This document shows, one piece after another, positions 35,649-44,586 of a stretch of 64,000 nt of DNA. The DNA is from an uncultured Lachnospiraceae bacterium (GTDB lineage: Bacteria > Bacillota > Clostridia > Lachnospirales > Lachnospiraceae), in assembly GCA_947367855.1 (NCBI GenBank), contig CANBFE010000003.1, forward strand, positions 186,001 through 250,000. Reading direction: 5' to 3'. The position numbers were made by a program, and so were the translations under genes. Below the pieces are notes generated by a model that saw only the letters and a list, made by a program, of their open reading frames with translations, searched no databases and had not been told where the DNA came from. The first letter of the stretch is position 1. Each line of letters opens with the position of its first letter.

Positions 35649-36287
35649 ATGAGAAAAATCGGTATAATGGGCGGTACCTTTAACCCTGTCCATGTGGGAC
35701 ATTTAATGCTGGCGGAATGGGTAAGAGATGCCCTGAAACTGAACGAAGTATGGTTTGTTCCCACAGGGTCCTCCTATATGAAGGATTCCAGGGAGATTCT
35801 TCCAGGCCGGGAACGGCTTATCATGACAGAGCTTGCGGTGAAGGACAATCCCTTATTCAGATGTCTGGATATCGAGGTTATGCGGGAGGGAGCCTCCTAC
35901 AGTTATGAGACCCTTGAGGCGTTGAAACAGACCTGTCCGGAGGATTCCTTTTATTTTATCGTGGGTGCGGACTGTCTGTTTACCATCGGAAACTGGAAAT
36001 ACCCGGAAAGAATTTTTGACAGCTGCACTCTGGCTGCCGCCGTAAGGGGTGAGGTATCCATGGCGGAAATGGAAGACAGGAAGCGGGAACTGGAGGAAAA
36101 ATTCTGTAGCCAGGGGGAGAGAATACAGCTGATTCCCTTTCCAAATATTCCGGTTTCCTCCACTTTGATCCGTCAGCGGGTCAGCCGGGGCCAGAGCGTC
36201 AGGTATCTGGTGCCGGATCAGGTATTAAGTTATATTGAGGAAAAGGGCTTTTACCGTGAAAAAGACGAGTCATTTGAGAAAGCTTAG
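35649..36287 (+). CDS. nadD: nicotinate-nucleotide adenylyltransferase
   Basis: A 212-residue enzyme that makes deamido-NAD from nicotinate mononucleotide and ATP. The nucleotidyltransferase motif is GIMGGTFNPVHVGHLMLA at the start, and the second motif VSSTLIRQRVSRG lies near the end. GAKLS-like core segments (YSYETLEALKQ, FYFIVGADCL) are in place. Its 3' end overlaps the yqeK start by 32 bases. Confidence 0.96.
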   Translation: MRKIGIMGGTFNPVHVGHLMLAEWVRDALKLNEVWFVPTGSSYMKDSREILPGRERLIMTELAVKDNPLFRCLDIEVMREGASYSYETLEALKQTCPEDSFYFIVGADCLFTIGNWKYPERIFDSCTLAAAVRGEVSMAEMEDRKRELEEKFCSQGERIQLIPFPNIPVSSTLIRQRVSRGQSVRYLVPDQVLSYIEEKGFYREKDESFEKA

Positions 36288-36831
36288 AAAATCAGTTGAG
36301 AAAGTGCAGGATGCCAGACGCTTTGAGCACACGCTTGGCGTGGAGTACACGGCGGCGGCGCTTGCCATGCGGTTTGGAGGCGATATCGAAGCAGCCAGGG
36401 TTGCCGGACTGCTCCATGACTGCGCCAAATGTCTCTCAGATGAGAAAAAACTTTCCATCTGCAGAAAAAATCATCTTTCTGTGACGGAGGTGGAGAAAAA
36501 GAATCCCTTTCTGCTGCACGCAAAGGTGGGGGCCTGTCTGGCCAGGAAAAAATACGGTGTGGAAAATCCGGATATTCTGAATGCCATACGCAATCATACC
36601 ACAGGCAGGAAGGGCATGAGTCTTCTGGAGAAGATTATCTTTGTGGCCGATTATATAGAACCGGGGAGGAAGCATGCGCCCCGTCTGGCTGAGATCAGGA
36701 GACTGGCATTTACGGATCTTGACCAGGTATTGGTGGAGATTTTACGGGATACCCTGCGTTATCTGGAATCATCTGACGGCGACATTGATCCCATGACAGA
36801 GGAAACCTGGCGTTATTATTCACAACATTGA
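36256..36831 (+). CDS. yqeK: YqeK family HD-domain hydrolase (diadenosine tetraphosphatase)
   Basis: A 191-residue HD-domain protein. The metal ligands are in FEHTLGVEYTA, LLHDCAKCLS and IRNHTTG, and VADYIEPGR follows near the end. Characterised relatives cleave Ap4A symmetrically into two ADP. The chosen start is GTG 36256, behind AAAAGGG and inside the nadD frame. A TTG at 36235 would extend it by seven residues. Confidence 0.92.
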   Translation: MKKTSHLRKLRKSVEKVQDARRFEHTLGVEYTAAALAMRFGGDIEAARVAGLLHDCAKCLSDEKKLSICRKNHLSVTEVEKKNPFLLHAKVGACLARKKYGVENPDILNAIRNHTTGRKGMSLLEKIIFVADYIEPGRKHAPRLAEIRRLAFTDLDQVLVEILRDTLRYLESSDGDIDPMTEETWRYYSQH

Positions 36832-36851
36832 AATAGAAGTAAGGAGAATTT

Positions 36852-37217
36852 ATGGAACAGAAAAATGCAAAGGAAATGACAAAACTTGCAATCCAGGCCC
36901 TGCAGGATAAGAAAGCGCAGGATATCCGCATTATTGACATCAGCGAAGTGTCTGTCATTGCCGATTATTTTATTATAGCAGGCGGCAGTAATAAGAACCA
37001 GATACAGGCCCTTTGTGACAATGTGCAGGAGACCCTGGGACGGGCGGGCTATCCGGAGAAACAGACGGAGGGATATAATACAGCCAACTGGATTCTGATG
37101 GATTTCGGCGATGTGATCATCCATATTTTTGACCGGGAAAACAGGCTGCTCTATGACCTGGAGCGTATCTGGAGAGACGGCAGGCAGGTGGATCTGGTCG
37201 AATTTGAAGAAGAGTGA
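36852..37217 (+). CDS. rsfS: ribosome silencing factor RsfS
   Basis: A 121-residue protein with DIRIIDISEVSVIADYFIIAGGSNKNQIQAL and the ending WILMDFGDVIIHIFDRENRLLYDLERIW. It binds L14 and blocks subunit joining under starvation. It closes the nadD-yqeK-rsfS run and is followed by a terminator. Confidence 0.96.
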   Translation: MEQKNAKEMTKLAIQALQDKKAQDIRIIDISEVSVIADYFIIAGGSNKNQIQALCDNVQETLGRAGYPEKQTEGYNTANWILMDFGDVIIHIFDRENRLLYDLERIWRDGRQVDLVEFEEE

Positions 37218-37220
37218 CAA

Positions 37221-37247
37221 AAAAGGAAGCCACAGGCTTCCTTTTTC
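37221..37247 (+). terminator. bidirectional terminator between rsfS and the DUF378 gene
   Basis: AAGGAAGCC (37223-37231) pairs with GGCTTCCTT (37235-37243). A runs precede and T runs follow, so it can serve both convergent genes. Confidence 0.8.
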
Positions 37248-37261
37248 ATTTTCAGAGCTGC

Positions 37262-37474
37262 CTACGCATCGCTTCTGTTGCCAAGGTGCATATAGAAGCT
37301 GACCAGGTAAAGTCCGCATACGCCTACAAGAGCATAGACGATTCTGGAAAGCCAGGACATATCACCAAAAATAAAGGCTACCAGGTCAAAGCGGAAGATC
37401 CCGATCAGGGCCCAGTTAATTGCACCGATAATGGCAATGGTAAGGGCAGTTCCGTCTAAAAATTTATTTCCCAT
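37262..37474 (-). CDS. DUF378 family small membrane protein
   Basis: A 70-residue protein with two membrane helices (ALTIAIIGAINWALIGIF and IVYALVGVCGLYLVSFY). The pattern LIGAINWxLIG...YxLVGxxGLY is the DUF378 (YuzA-like) signature. The function is unknown. Minus-strand ATG 37474 lies eight bases after GGAGG; the longer frame starting at 37558 has no such site. Confidence 0.82.
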   Translation of the reverse strand: MGNKFLDGTALTIAIIGAINWALIGIFRFDLVAFIFGDMSWLSRIVYALVGVCGLYLVSFYMHLGNRSDA

Positions 37475-37634
37475 GTTCATACCCTCCTGTCCGCCCGGCC
37501 AGACGGCGTCGGCGGACATTGAAATCCTTGTAAATTTACCATTTCTTCTGCACGGCAATTTAACTTTCCGGCCATATTAATATCTGCGGAATCCGGGAAT
37601 TTATACGTTTTTTATGTAGAAAATTTATGTCCGG

Positions 37635-38252
37635 TCAGCGGTAAATACGGAGGATGCCGAATACCCTTCCCAGAATCTGACAGTCTTCAACAATGATGGG
37701 ATCCATGGTGTCATTTTCAGGCTGCAGGCGGATGTGGCCGTCTTCACGGTAGAAAGTCTTCACCGTGGCGGAATCATCGATAAGGGCCACAATGATTTCA
37801 CCGTTTTTTGCAGTATTGCAGGAATTGACAAAAACCTTGTCGCCATTGAGAATGCCTGCGTTGACCATGGAATCCCCCCGCACGTTCAGAATAAAGGATT
37901 CTCCTTTGGGAACCACGTCTGCCGGTACGGCAAAATAGTCCACAATATTTTCCTCGGCCAGAATAGGCTGGCCTGCAGCCACATTTCCAACGATGGGAAG
38001 GCTCACCATCTCCTTGCGGACAAGCTGAAAGCTCTCATCACATACCTCTATGGCACGGGGTTTTGTGGGATCCCTGCGGATATAGCCGTTTTTTTCCAGG
38101 GTTTCAAGATGGGAATGGACGGAAGAGGTGGACTTTAACCCTACAGTCTCACAGATCTCCCTTACAGTGGGAGGATATCCCTTTCCAAGAATTTCTTCCT
38201 TGATATAATCCAATATTTCCTGCTGTTTTGGTGTTATTTTTCCAAATGCCAT
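37635..38252 (-). CDS. lexA: LexA repressor of the SOS response
   Basis: A 205-residue repressor and self-cleaving serine protease. The N-terminal winged helix contains PPTVREICETVGLKSTSSVHSHL. The cleavage site is Ala93-Gly94 in VAAGQP, the catalytic serine is 128 in VRGDSMVN, and the lysine is 165 in SATVKTF. ATG 38252 has AGGAGG in front; the upstream open frame is not family-like. A LexA-box-like sequence lies about 100 bases upstream. Confidence 0.96.
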   Translation of the reverse strand: MAFGKITPKQQEILDYIKEEILGKGYPPTVREICETVGLKSTSSVHSHLETLEKNGYIRRDPTKPRAIEVCDESFQLVRKEMVSLPIVGNVAAGQPILAEENIVDYFAVPADVVPKGESFILNVRGDSMVNAGILNGDKVFVNSCNTAKNGEIIVALIDDSATVKTFYREDGHIRLQPENDTMDPIIVEDCQILGRVFGILRIYR

Positions 38253-38352
38253 AAATTTCCTCCTGAATTTGAATTTCGGTAAACAGAATTCCCCATAAGA
38301 ATATGTTTTTGTAATATGTAATTTCAGTTTAACACAAAAGAAAGGAAAAAGC

Positions 38353-38364
38353 AAACATATATTC
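38353..38364 (-). promoter_or_regulatory. possible LexA box upstream of lexA
   Basis: Read on the minus strand this is GAATATATGTTT, one base from the clostridial pattern GAAC-N4-GTTY. A second half-site-like GAACATAT lies ten bases away at about 38368-38376. Self-repression of lexA would be expected. Confidence 0.4.
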
Positions 38365-38390
38365 CAAAAATATGTTCGATAGTCCCGCGG

Positions 38391-39467
38391 CTAATCCGAA
38401 TCCTCCGGCATCTGTTCCCGCAGCCGGACATACTGCGCTGCGCGGCGTCTTCTCTCGTCCGCCTGCGCGGCATAATGGGCCCTTGTGGTATTTACATCCT
38501 TATGCCCCAGGACATCAGCCACCAGGTAGATGTCCCCGGTTTCCTGGTACAGGGAGGTTCCGTAAGTGCTTCTGAGTTTGTGCGGAGTGATCTTTTTTAA
38601 GGTAGTCACCCTGGAAGCATATTTTTTAACCAGGTTTTCCACGGCTCGAACGGTTATCCTGCGTTTCTGCAGGGAAAGGAACATGGCGTTTTCATGTCCT
38701 TCCACGGGAATGATGCCTTCCCTTTCCTCCAGATAGTCCAACAGGGCGGTTTCCACCTCGTCGCCAAAGTAGACAACTGCCTCATAACCGCCCTTGCGGC
38801 GTATTTTGATCCCGCCCACGTCAAAGTTGACATCCTTCAGGTCAAGCCCCACACATTCCGATACACGTATGCCTGTGCCCAGAAGCAGCGTCAGCAGAGC
38901 GACATCACGGATTCTGGTTTTTTTGTGGTATTCCAGTTCTTTTTTTGTCAGTTTGGTTCCGTCTTCCACCTGGTTCAGAAGAATGGCCACCTCGTTTGGC
39001 TCCAGGCGGATAATCTCCTTTTCGTGGAGTTTGGGCATGGCAACCAGGGAAGCCGGATTGGTCTGAATCATTTCCGAGCGGTAAAAATAATTGTAAAAGC
39101 TCCTGAGCGCAGCCAGTTTTCTGGATTTTCCCCGCTCTTCATTGGTAATGTCCCGGCCGTCCTTCTGGTAAAGGGACATGTAGGCCAGGTAATCCTCTAT
39201 GTCCAACCGTGTCAGCTGGTCCAGTATGGAAAGCGGGAAATCCCTGATATCCAGTTTGGCATATATGGCATTCTGGTCATGAATATATTCAAAAAACAAC
39301 CTGATGTCATAGGCATAGGCCAGTCTGGTCCTGGGTGAGGTGTATTCCTCTATGCCCCGGAAAAAAGTTTTGCAGAAAGGGGGCAGTGTCTCCAAAACCG
39401 CCCTCATTTTCAGAATATTCCGGATATTCTGTTCGTCATGGTAATTCCCCTGTTTTACAGCTGCCAT
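38391..39467 (-). CDS. tyrosine recombinase (XerC/XerD-like)
   Basis: A 358-residue recombinase. A SAM-like N-terminal domain (SPRTRLAYAYDIRLFFEYI) precedes the catalytic domain, with arginine in LGTGIRVSECVGL, HKLRST, LGHKDVNTT and the tyrosine in HYAAQ. No mobile-element genes surround it. Position next to lexA and chromosomal context suggest a resident recombinase rather than an integrase, but no dif-like site was identified. Its ATG directly abuts the stop of the TtcA-like gene. Confidence 0.85.
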   Translation of the reverse strand: MAAVKQGNYHDEQNIRNILKMRAVLETLPPFCKTFFRGIEEYTSPRTRLAYAYDIRLFFEYIHDQNAIYAKLDIRDFPLSILDQLTRLDIEDYLAYMSLYQKDGRDITNEERGKSRKLAALRSFYNYFYRSEMIQTNPASLVAMPKLHEKEIIRLEPNEVAILLNQVEDGTKLTKKELEYHKKTRIRDVALLTLLLGTGIRVSECVGLDLKDVNFDVGGIKIRRKGGYEAVVYFGDEVETALLDYLEEREGIIPVEGHENAMFLSLQKRRITVRAVENLVKKYASRVTTLKKITPHKLRSTYGTSLYQETGDIYLVADVLGHKDVNTTRAHYAAQADERRRRAAQYVRLREQMPEDSD

Positions 39468-40184
39468 CTATATTGTCCAACCTTTCATATTGCCATCCCT
39501 GATTGCGGTAAACATTCTTTCTTTCACACCCGGATTTTCCAGGTTCAGCTGACGGAGCAGATTTTTTACGTACTCCCGTTTCGTATGTCCGTCTGCAGGG
39601 CAGGGACTTTTAACCACGGGAACCTGGTATTTGTTGACAAATCCAATCACATCAGCCTCTTTCATATACATAAGGGGTCTGATTACCGTGAGATCCATTC
39701 TGTCAAGATAGGTAACCGGCGCAAAGGTATGAAACCGCCCCTCATAGATCAGGGACATCAGCATGGTTTCCACAACATCATCCTGGTGATGGGCATAAGC
39801 CACTTTATTGCAGCCGTTTTCCTTAATGCTCTGGTTCAGGGCGCCCTTTCTCATTTTGGCGCAGAGGGAACAGGGATTTTCCTCCCTGCGTTCCTCAAAA
39901 ATAATATGGGCAATATCTGTCTCCACCACAGTGTATTCCACTTCAAGGGTTCTGCACAGTTCCCTGATTTTGTCAAGCTGTAGATTTTGGAATCCCAGAT
40001 CAACGGTAACGGCATGGAGCTCAAATTTCTTCGGATAAAAACGCTTCAGGCCGTGAAGTGCATGGAGCAGAGTGAGACTGTCCTTTCCTCCTGAAATGCC
40101 GACGGCGATTTTATCCCCGCTTTCTATCATGTCATAGTCGTCAACTGCCCTGCGTACATAGCTGAGTACCTGTTGGAGTTTCAT
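39468..40184 (-). CDS. TtcA-like tRNA thiolation/PP-loop ATPase family protein
   Basis: A 238-residue N-type ATP pyrophosphatase. The PP-loop is VGISGGKDSLTLLHAL. Cysteines in NPCSLCAKMRKG and SPCPADG fit the Fe-S cluster ligands of TtcA, which makes 2-thiocytidine in tRNA. HHQDDVVETMLM is also family-typical. Minus-strand ATG 40184 lies behind GGGAGG. The frame extends to 40490 but only through the intergenic region and the opposite rubrerythrin gene. Confidence 0.85.
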   Translation of the reverse strand: MKLQQVLSYVRRAVDDYDMIESGDKIAVGISGGKDSLTLLHALHGLKRFYPKKFELHAVTVDLGFQNLQLDKIRELCRTLEVEYTVVETDIAHIIFEERREENPCSLCAKMRKGALNQSIKENGCNKVAYAHHQDDVVETMLMSLIYEGRFHTFAPVTYLDRMDLTVIRPLMYMKEADVIGFVNKYQVPVVKSPCPADGHTKREYVKNLLRQLNLENPGVKERMFTAIRDGNMKGWTI

Positions 40185-40359
40185 GCTCTGCCTCCCTTTT
40201 GCGCCTTTCTCTTTTCCTATTATTTTAGTCTCTTTGAAGAATAAAGACAAGAGCCAATTATATTTTCTTTCCGGATGGACATACTGGTAATGACTGTTGG
40301 ATGATACAGGCCGGTCTGCGGCCTGCTCCCGGCAGAATATGGAAGAAGGAGCATAAAAA

Positions 40360-40962
40360 ATGGATTTTGCAAAAAGTGTGACAAAGGACAATCTCATGAG
40401 GGCATTTGCAGGGGAGAGCCAGGCCAGGAACCGATATACATTTGCAGCGGCGCAGGCAAAAAAGAGCGGACTGCAGGTTATCAGCGCCATCTTTGCATTT
40501 ACGGCCTCCCAGGAGAAGGAACACGCGGAAATCTTTTATAACCATCTGAAGGAAATGGCAGGTAGCAATATTTTTATAGACGGAGGATATCCGGTGGATA
40601 TTTCGGACAATGTGGCGGATCTTCTGTCTTCTGCACAGCATAATGAGTACGAAGAGCACGATTCCGTGTACAAGGCATTTGGAGAGACCGCAAAGCAGGA
40701 GGGATTTGACCAGATTGCATCTGCCTTTCTGCAGATTGCATCCGTTGAGAAGATACACGGCGACCGTTTCGGAAGATATGCGCAGCTGATCCGGGAAGGG
40801 AAGCTTTTTGTCTCGGAGGTGGAAGAGGAGTGGATGTGCCTGAACTGCGGGTTTGTATTTAAGGGAAAGGCAGCCCCTGCGGTCTGTCCGGTGTGCAGGC
40901 ATGACAGAGGGTATTTTATCCGTTTTGAACTGGCACCCTATGAGAGCGGCCGCATAAAGTAA
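40360..40962 (+). CDS. rbr: rubrerythrin
   Basis: A 200-residue non-haem iron peroxidase of anaerobes that reduces hydrogen peroxide. The ferritin-like domain carries diiron ligands in FAGESQARNRY, ASQEKEHAEIFYNHL and QIASVEKIHGDRF. The C-terminal rubredoxin domain has CLNCGFVFKG and CPVCRHDRGYF. It is transcribed away from the TtcA-like gene across a 175-base gap that should hold both promoters. Confidence 0.95.
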   Translation: MDFAKSVTKDNLMRAFAGESQARNRYTFAAAQAKKSGLQVISAIFAFTASQEKEHAEIFYNHLKEMAGSNIFIDGGYPVDISDNVADLLSSAQHNEYEEHDSVYKAFGETAKQEGFDQIASAFLQIASVEKIHGDRFGRYAQLIREGKLFVSEVEEEWMCLNCGFVFKGKAAPAVCPVCRHDRGYFIRFELAPYESGRIK

Positions 40963-41026
40963 AATACTGGCAGTCCCGTGTCTGGCGCCATTTTTTTACA
41001 AATTTTTATAAATTTCAAAAGTATAC

Positions 41027-41055
41027 TTGTTAAGTGGACGTTTTAAGAGTATTAT
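41027..41055 (+). promoter_or_regulatory. promoter of the AI-2E-family transporter gene
   Basis: TTGTTA (41027-41032) and TATTAT (41050-41055) are 17 bases apart in an AT-rich gap, about 50 bases before the start codon. Confidence 0.55.
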
Positions 41056-41106
41056 GGATATAAGAAGTTTTGAATGCGAATGCACATCAGGGAAAGGGCT
41101 TTTTTC

Positions 41107-42432
41107 ATGAAATTCAAAATCAATAATAAATATGTCCGTTGGGGATTGACATTATTTCTGGTTGTAGCTGCTTCCATTACTTTTTATAATCTTATATTCA
41201 ATAACTCTAATATCACGGAGGGCATCAGCGTTGTCATCGGCATCCTGATGCCGGTGGTATTCGGCCTGGTCACCGCATACCTGCTGACCCCGATCCTGAA
41301 TTTTATGGAGGGCAGGATATTGATTCCCGTTTTCGACAAGTGTGGGATAAGGGACACAAAAAGGCGCAGAAAAGCTGTTCGAGCCCTGGGAATCATCGTC
41401 ACGGCCTTTTTGTTCGTGGCTCTGATCTACGGCCTGATATTTATGCTGGTATCCCAGATCGTACCAAGCATTGAGGGCATAATCGTCAATTTTGACTCAT
41501 ACGCAGGAAATGTGAGCAACTGGATTAACCAGATGCTGGAGGACAATCCGGAATTTGGAGCTTATGTATCCAGAACACTGGAAAAATTCTCCACACAGCT
41601 GGAAGACTGGCTGAATCATATTATTCCCGGCACTGCCACCCTGATCAAGACTGTATCCCTGAGCTTTATCAGTGTATTGGATGTTCTGTGGGATTTTGTG
41701 ATCGGATTCATCATTTCCATCTATGTGCTGGCAAGTAAGGAGAATTTTGCCGCCCAGGCCAAAAAAATGGTCTATGCGGCCTTTGAAAAAGATACGGCAA
41801 ATGCAGTAATCCGCAACTTCAGATTTACGCACAAAACTTTTATCGGGTTTCTGGGCGGGAAAATCGTGGATTCCATCATCATTGGCATCCTGTGCTTTAT
41901 CGGCACCACACTTATGAAAACACCCTATGCCATACTGATCAGCCTGATTATCGGGGTGACCAATATTATTCCTTTTTTCGGTCCTTTTCTGGGAGCCATT
42001 CCCAGTATTGTCCTGATTTTTGTGGTGGATCCCATGCATCCGCTGAACTGCCTTTATTTTGCCATTTTTGCCCTGGCCCTGCAGCAGTTTGACGGCAACA
42101 TTCTGGGGCCGAAGATACTTGGCAGCTCCACAGGACTGACAGGCTTCTGGGTTATTTTTTCCATCACATTTTTTGGGGGACTGTTCGGCGTGGTGGGAAT
42201 GATTGTGGGAGTTCCCATTTTTGCGGTTTTCTATACTGCGGTAAAAGCTGTAGTCAATACCAGGCTGGAAAAGAAGAATATGCCAAGTTCTACAAAGGAG
42301 TATGTCAATGTGGACTACATAGACAAAGAAGGGATTCATGAGATGCCCCTCAAACCCCAAAAGAACCGCAGAAAAAGCAGAGAGGACCAGGAGGAGAAGA
42401 GCGATGAGGTTTTTGATACAGAGAGTAAGTAA
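41107..42432 (+). CDS. AI-2E family transporter (PF01594-type permease)
   Basis: A 441-residue membrane protein with about seven to eight helices. The family core is seen in TKHFIG-like TFIGFLGGKIVDSIIIGILC, ISLIIGVTNIIPFFGPFLGAIPS and the end segment GSSTGLTGFWVIFSITFFGGLFGVVGMIVGVPIFAV. The family ranges from AI-2 exporters to cation antiporters, so substrate is open. The C-terminal tail is highly charged. I chose ATG 41107 behind AGGGAAAGGG. Its end overlaps dtd by 29 bases. Confidence 0.85.
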   Translation: MKFKINNKYVRWGLTLFLVVAASITFYNLIFNNSNITEGISVVIGILMPVVFGLVTAYLLTPILNFMEGRILIPVFDKCGIRDTKRRRKAVRALGIIVTAFLFVALIYGLIFMLVSQIVPSIEGIIVNFDSYAGNVSNWINQMLEDNPEFGAYVSRTLEKFSTQLEDWLNHIIPGTATLIKTVSLSFISVLDVLWDFVIGFIISIYVLASKENFAAQAKKMVYAAFEKDTANAVIRNFRFTHKTFIGFLGGKIVDSIIIGILCFIGTTLMKTPYAILISLIIGVTNIIPFFGPFLGAIPSIVLIFVVDPMHPLNCLYFAIFALALQQFDGNILGPKILGSSTGLTGFWVIFSITFFGGLFGVVGMIVGVPIFAVFYTAVKAVVNTRLEKKNMPSSTKEYVNVDYIDKEGIHEMPLKPQKNRRKSREDQEEKSDEVFDTESK

Positions 42433-42862
42433 GGCGGAAGTGAATGTGGACGGAAAGACCACGGGAGAGATAGGCAGAGGACTGTTGGTGTTCATAGGCA
42501 TCGAAAACTCCGACACGGAAGAGACTGCTGATAAAATGGCAAGAAAACTGTTGGGACTGCGGATCTTTGAGGACGAAAATGGGAAAACCAATCTTGATCT
42601 GAAATCCGTGGGAGGAACACTGCTCCTTGTATCACAGTTTACCCTCTATGCGGACTGCAGAAAGGGGAACAGGCCATCCTTCACAAAGGCCGGTGATCCG
42701 GAAAAGGCAAATGCCCTGTACCGTTTTCTGATAGAATGGTGCCGTAGGGAAATCTCCAGGGTGGAAGAGGGGGTCTTTGGAGCAGAGATGCAGGTATCCC
42801 TTGTAAACCAGGGTCCCTTTACGGTTATTCTGGACTCCGCAGAACTATTTCCCGGAATATAA
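42404..42862 (+). CDS. dtd: D-aminoacyl-tRNA deacylase
   Basis: A 152-residue enzyme that removes D-amino acids (and glycine from tRNA-Ala) from mischarged tRNAs. The start RFLIQRVSKAEVNVDGKTTGEIGRGLLVFIGI, the SQFTLYAD motif and the NQGPFTVILDS motif with its glycine-proline are characteristic. ATG 42404 lies within the transporter gene behind GGAGGAGAAG, so the two are coupled. Confidence 0.96.
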   Translation: MRFLIQRVSKAEVNVDGKTTGEIGRGLLVFIGIENSDTEETADKMARKLLGLRIFEDENGKTNLDLKSVGGTLLLVSQFTLYADCRKGNRPSFTKAGDPEKANALYRFLIEWCRREISRVEEGVFGAEMQVSLVNQGPFTVILDSAELFPGI

Positions 42863-42934
42863 GGAATGCTGAAAGTCACAGGCAATCGTGCGTTATCTTA
42901 CATGTTAGGGGATTCTATTATACCGACAGGATCA

Positions 42935-42963
42935 TTGCCTTATTTCAGATACCATGATACAAT
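42935..42963 (+). promoter_or_regulatory. promoter of the flotillin gene
   Basis: TTGCCT (42935-42940) and TACAAT (42958-42963) are 17 bases apart, about 75 bases before the start codon. Confidence 0.5.
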
Positions 42964-43037
42964 GACTGTAATCCGGAGAAAAGAACTTGTAGCAGAAGTG
43001 TATTCGCAGAAATTAACAGGGTAGAGGAGGGAAAACT

Positions 43038-44537
43038 ATGTTGGAAAACATGATGAAACTATCGGTCTTGGCAGCGGCTACAGGAAAAAATGGCGAAATT
43101 CCCATAGTCATGGTTATTTCGGTTGCGGTTTTGCTGTTGTTGGTTCTTATTCTTATAACAGGATATGTGAAGGCATCACCGGACACTGCTGTGATCATTT
43201 CTGGACTGCGCAGAAATCCAAAAGTACTTATCGGAAAGGCAGGAATCAAGATCCCTTTTCTGGAGAGGAAGGACGAACTGAACCTGCAGCTGATACCCAT
43301 TGATGTGAAGACATCCAATGCCGTACCAACAGCAGATTACATAAATATCAATGTGGATGCCACCGTAAATGTAAAAATCAGTGACAATGAGGAGAGGCTG
43401 AAGCTGGCGGCCCAGAACTTCCTGAATAAAAACGCAGAGTATATCGGCCGGGTGGCAAGGGAAGTGCTGGAAGGCAATGTACGTGAGATCGTAGGAAAAA
43501 TGGCCCTGGAAGAGATGGTTTCCGACCGTCAGAAGTTTGCCATGCTAGTAAAGGAAAATGCGGAGCCGGATCTGGCGGCCATGGGACTTGACATCATCAG
43601 CTTTAATGTCCAGAATTTTGTGGACGGAAACGGCGTAATTGAGAATCTGGGTGTGGACAATATCGTAAAGATTCAGAAAAATGCAGCAATCTCCCGTGCG
43701 GAAAGCGAGAAGGAGATTGCCAAGGCTCAGGCAAGCGCCAAGCGGGAAGCAAATGAAGCGGAAGTAAACGCAGCGTCCGAGATTGCCAAGAAGCAGAATG
43801 AACTGGCTATCAGAAAGGCAGAACTGAAGCGCGAAGCAGATATCAAGCAGGCCGAGGCAGACGCAGCATACACGATTCAGCAGGAAGAACAGCGGAAAAC
43901 CGTGGAAATAACCACCGCCAATGCCAATATCGCAAAGCAGGAGAAGGAGATTCTTCTGAAACAGCGGGAGGCAGAGGTAATGGAGCAGGCTTTGGATGCC
44001 AAGGTTAAAAAGACAGCGGAGGCCGACAGGTTTGCAAAACAGCAGCAGGCGGATGCAGATCTTTACGAACGCCAGAGAGTAGCGGAGGCAAAGCAGTTTG
44101 AAACGGAAAAGGAAGCCCAGGCAATGAAAGCCCAGGCCGAGGCAAAACGCTATACCATGGAACAGGAGGCGGACGGTATTCGCACCAGGGGTCTTGCGGA
44201 AGCGGAAGCCATCCGTGCCAAAGCCCTGGCAGAAGCAGAAGGTATAGAGAAAAAAGCGGAAGCCATGGCAAAAATGGGTGAGGCTGCCGTACTGGAAATG
44301 TATTTCAAGGCTTTGCCTGAGGTGGTGAAGAATGCGGCGGAACCGCTTTCCAATGTGGATAGAATCACAATGTACGGAGACGGAAACTCCGCAAAGCTCA
44401 TGAAGGATGTCATGGGAACCGTAGTTCAGATCACGGATGGATTAAAAGAGTCCACAGGCGTTGACCTGCAGGCAGTTTTGTCCGGATTCCTTGCCGGAAA
44501 AGCTGCAGTGGCTCCTGGCTCTTCAGAAGAGAAGTAA
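43038..44537 (+). CDS. flotillin family protein (SPFH domain)
   Basis: A 499-residue scaffold protein. One membrane helix (about 22-44) is followed by an SPFH domain (DTAVIISGLRRNPKVLIGKAGIKIPFLERKDELNLQLIPIDVK). A long alanine- and glutamate-rich coiled coil (about 210-430) has many EAEA-type repeats, and the C-terminus is family-like (EMYFKALPEVVKNAAEPLSNVDRITMYG). Bacterial flotillins organise membrane microdomains. NfeD, the usual partner, is not adjacent. AGAGGAGGGAAAA precedes the ATG. Confidence 0.92.
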   Translation: MLENMMKLSVLAAATGKNGEIPIVMVISVAVLLLLVLILITGYVKASPDTAVIISGLRRNPKVLIGKAGIKIPFLERKDELNLQLIPIDVKTSNAVPTADYININVDATVNVKISDNEERLKLAAQNFLNKNAEYIGRVAREVLEGNVREIVGKMALEEMVSDRQKFAMLVKENAEPDLAAMGLDIISFNVQNFVDGNGVIENLGVDNIVKIQKNAAISRAESEKEIAKAQASAKREANEAEVNAASEIAKKQNELAIRKAELKREADIKQAEADAAYTIQQEEQRKTVEITTANANIAKQEKEILLKQREAEVMEQALDAKVKKTAEADRFAKQQQADADLYERQRVAEAKQFETEKEAQAMKAQAEAKRYTMEQEADGIRTRGLAEAEAIRAKALAEAEGIEKKAEAMAKMGEAAVLEMYFKALPEVVKNAAEPLSNVDRITMYGDGNSAKLMKDVMGTVVQITDGLKESTGVDLQAVLSGFLAGKAAVAPGSSEEK

Positions 44538-44586
44538 ACCTTTCTGTACAGCAGTTAATGTCCGGCAGGAAAATATGGGAGGCAAG

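Noticed and set aside
36235..36255. Longer yqeK start at TTG 36235.
   Set aside because: The GTG at 36256 has better spacing from the purine-rich site and gives the family length.
38391..39467. Prophage or integrative element marked by the tyrosine recombinase next to lexA.
   Set aside because: No phage or conjugation genes are near, and both flanks are ordinary housekeeping genes.
40982..41003. TGGCGCCA followed by T7 as a strong terminator after rubrerythrin.
   Set aside because: The stem is only about four base pairs, so I could not call it with confidence.
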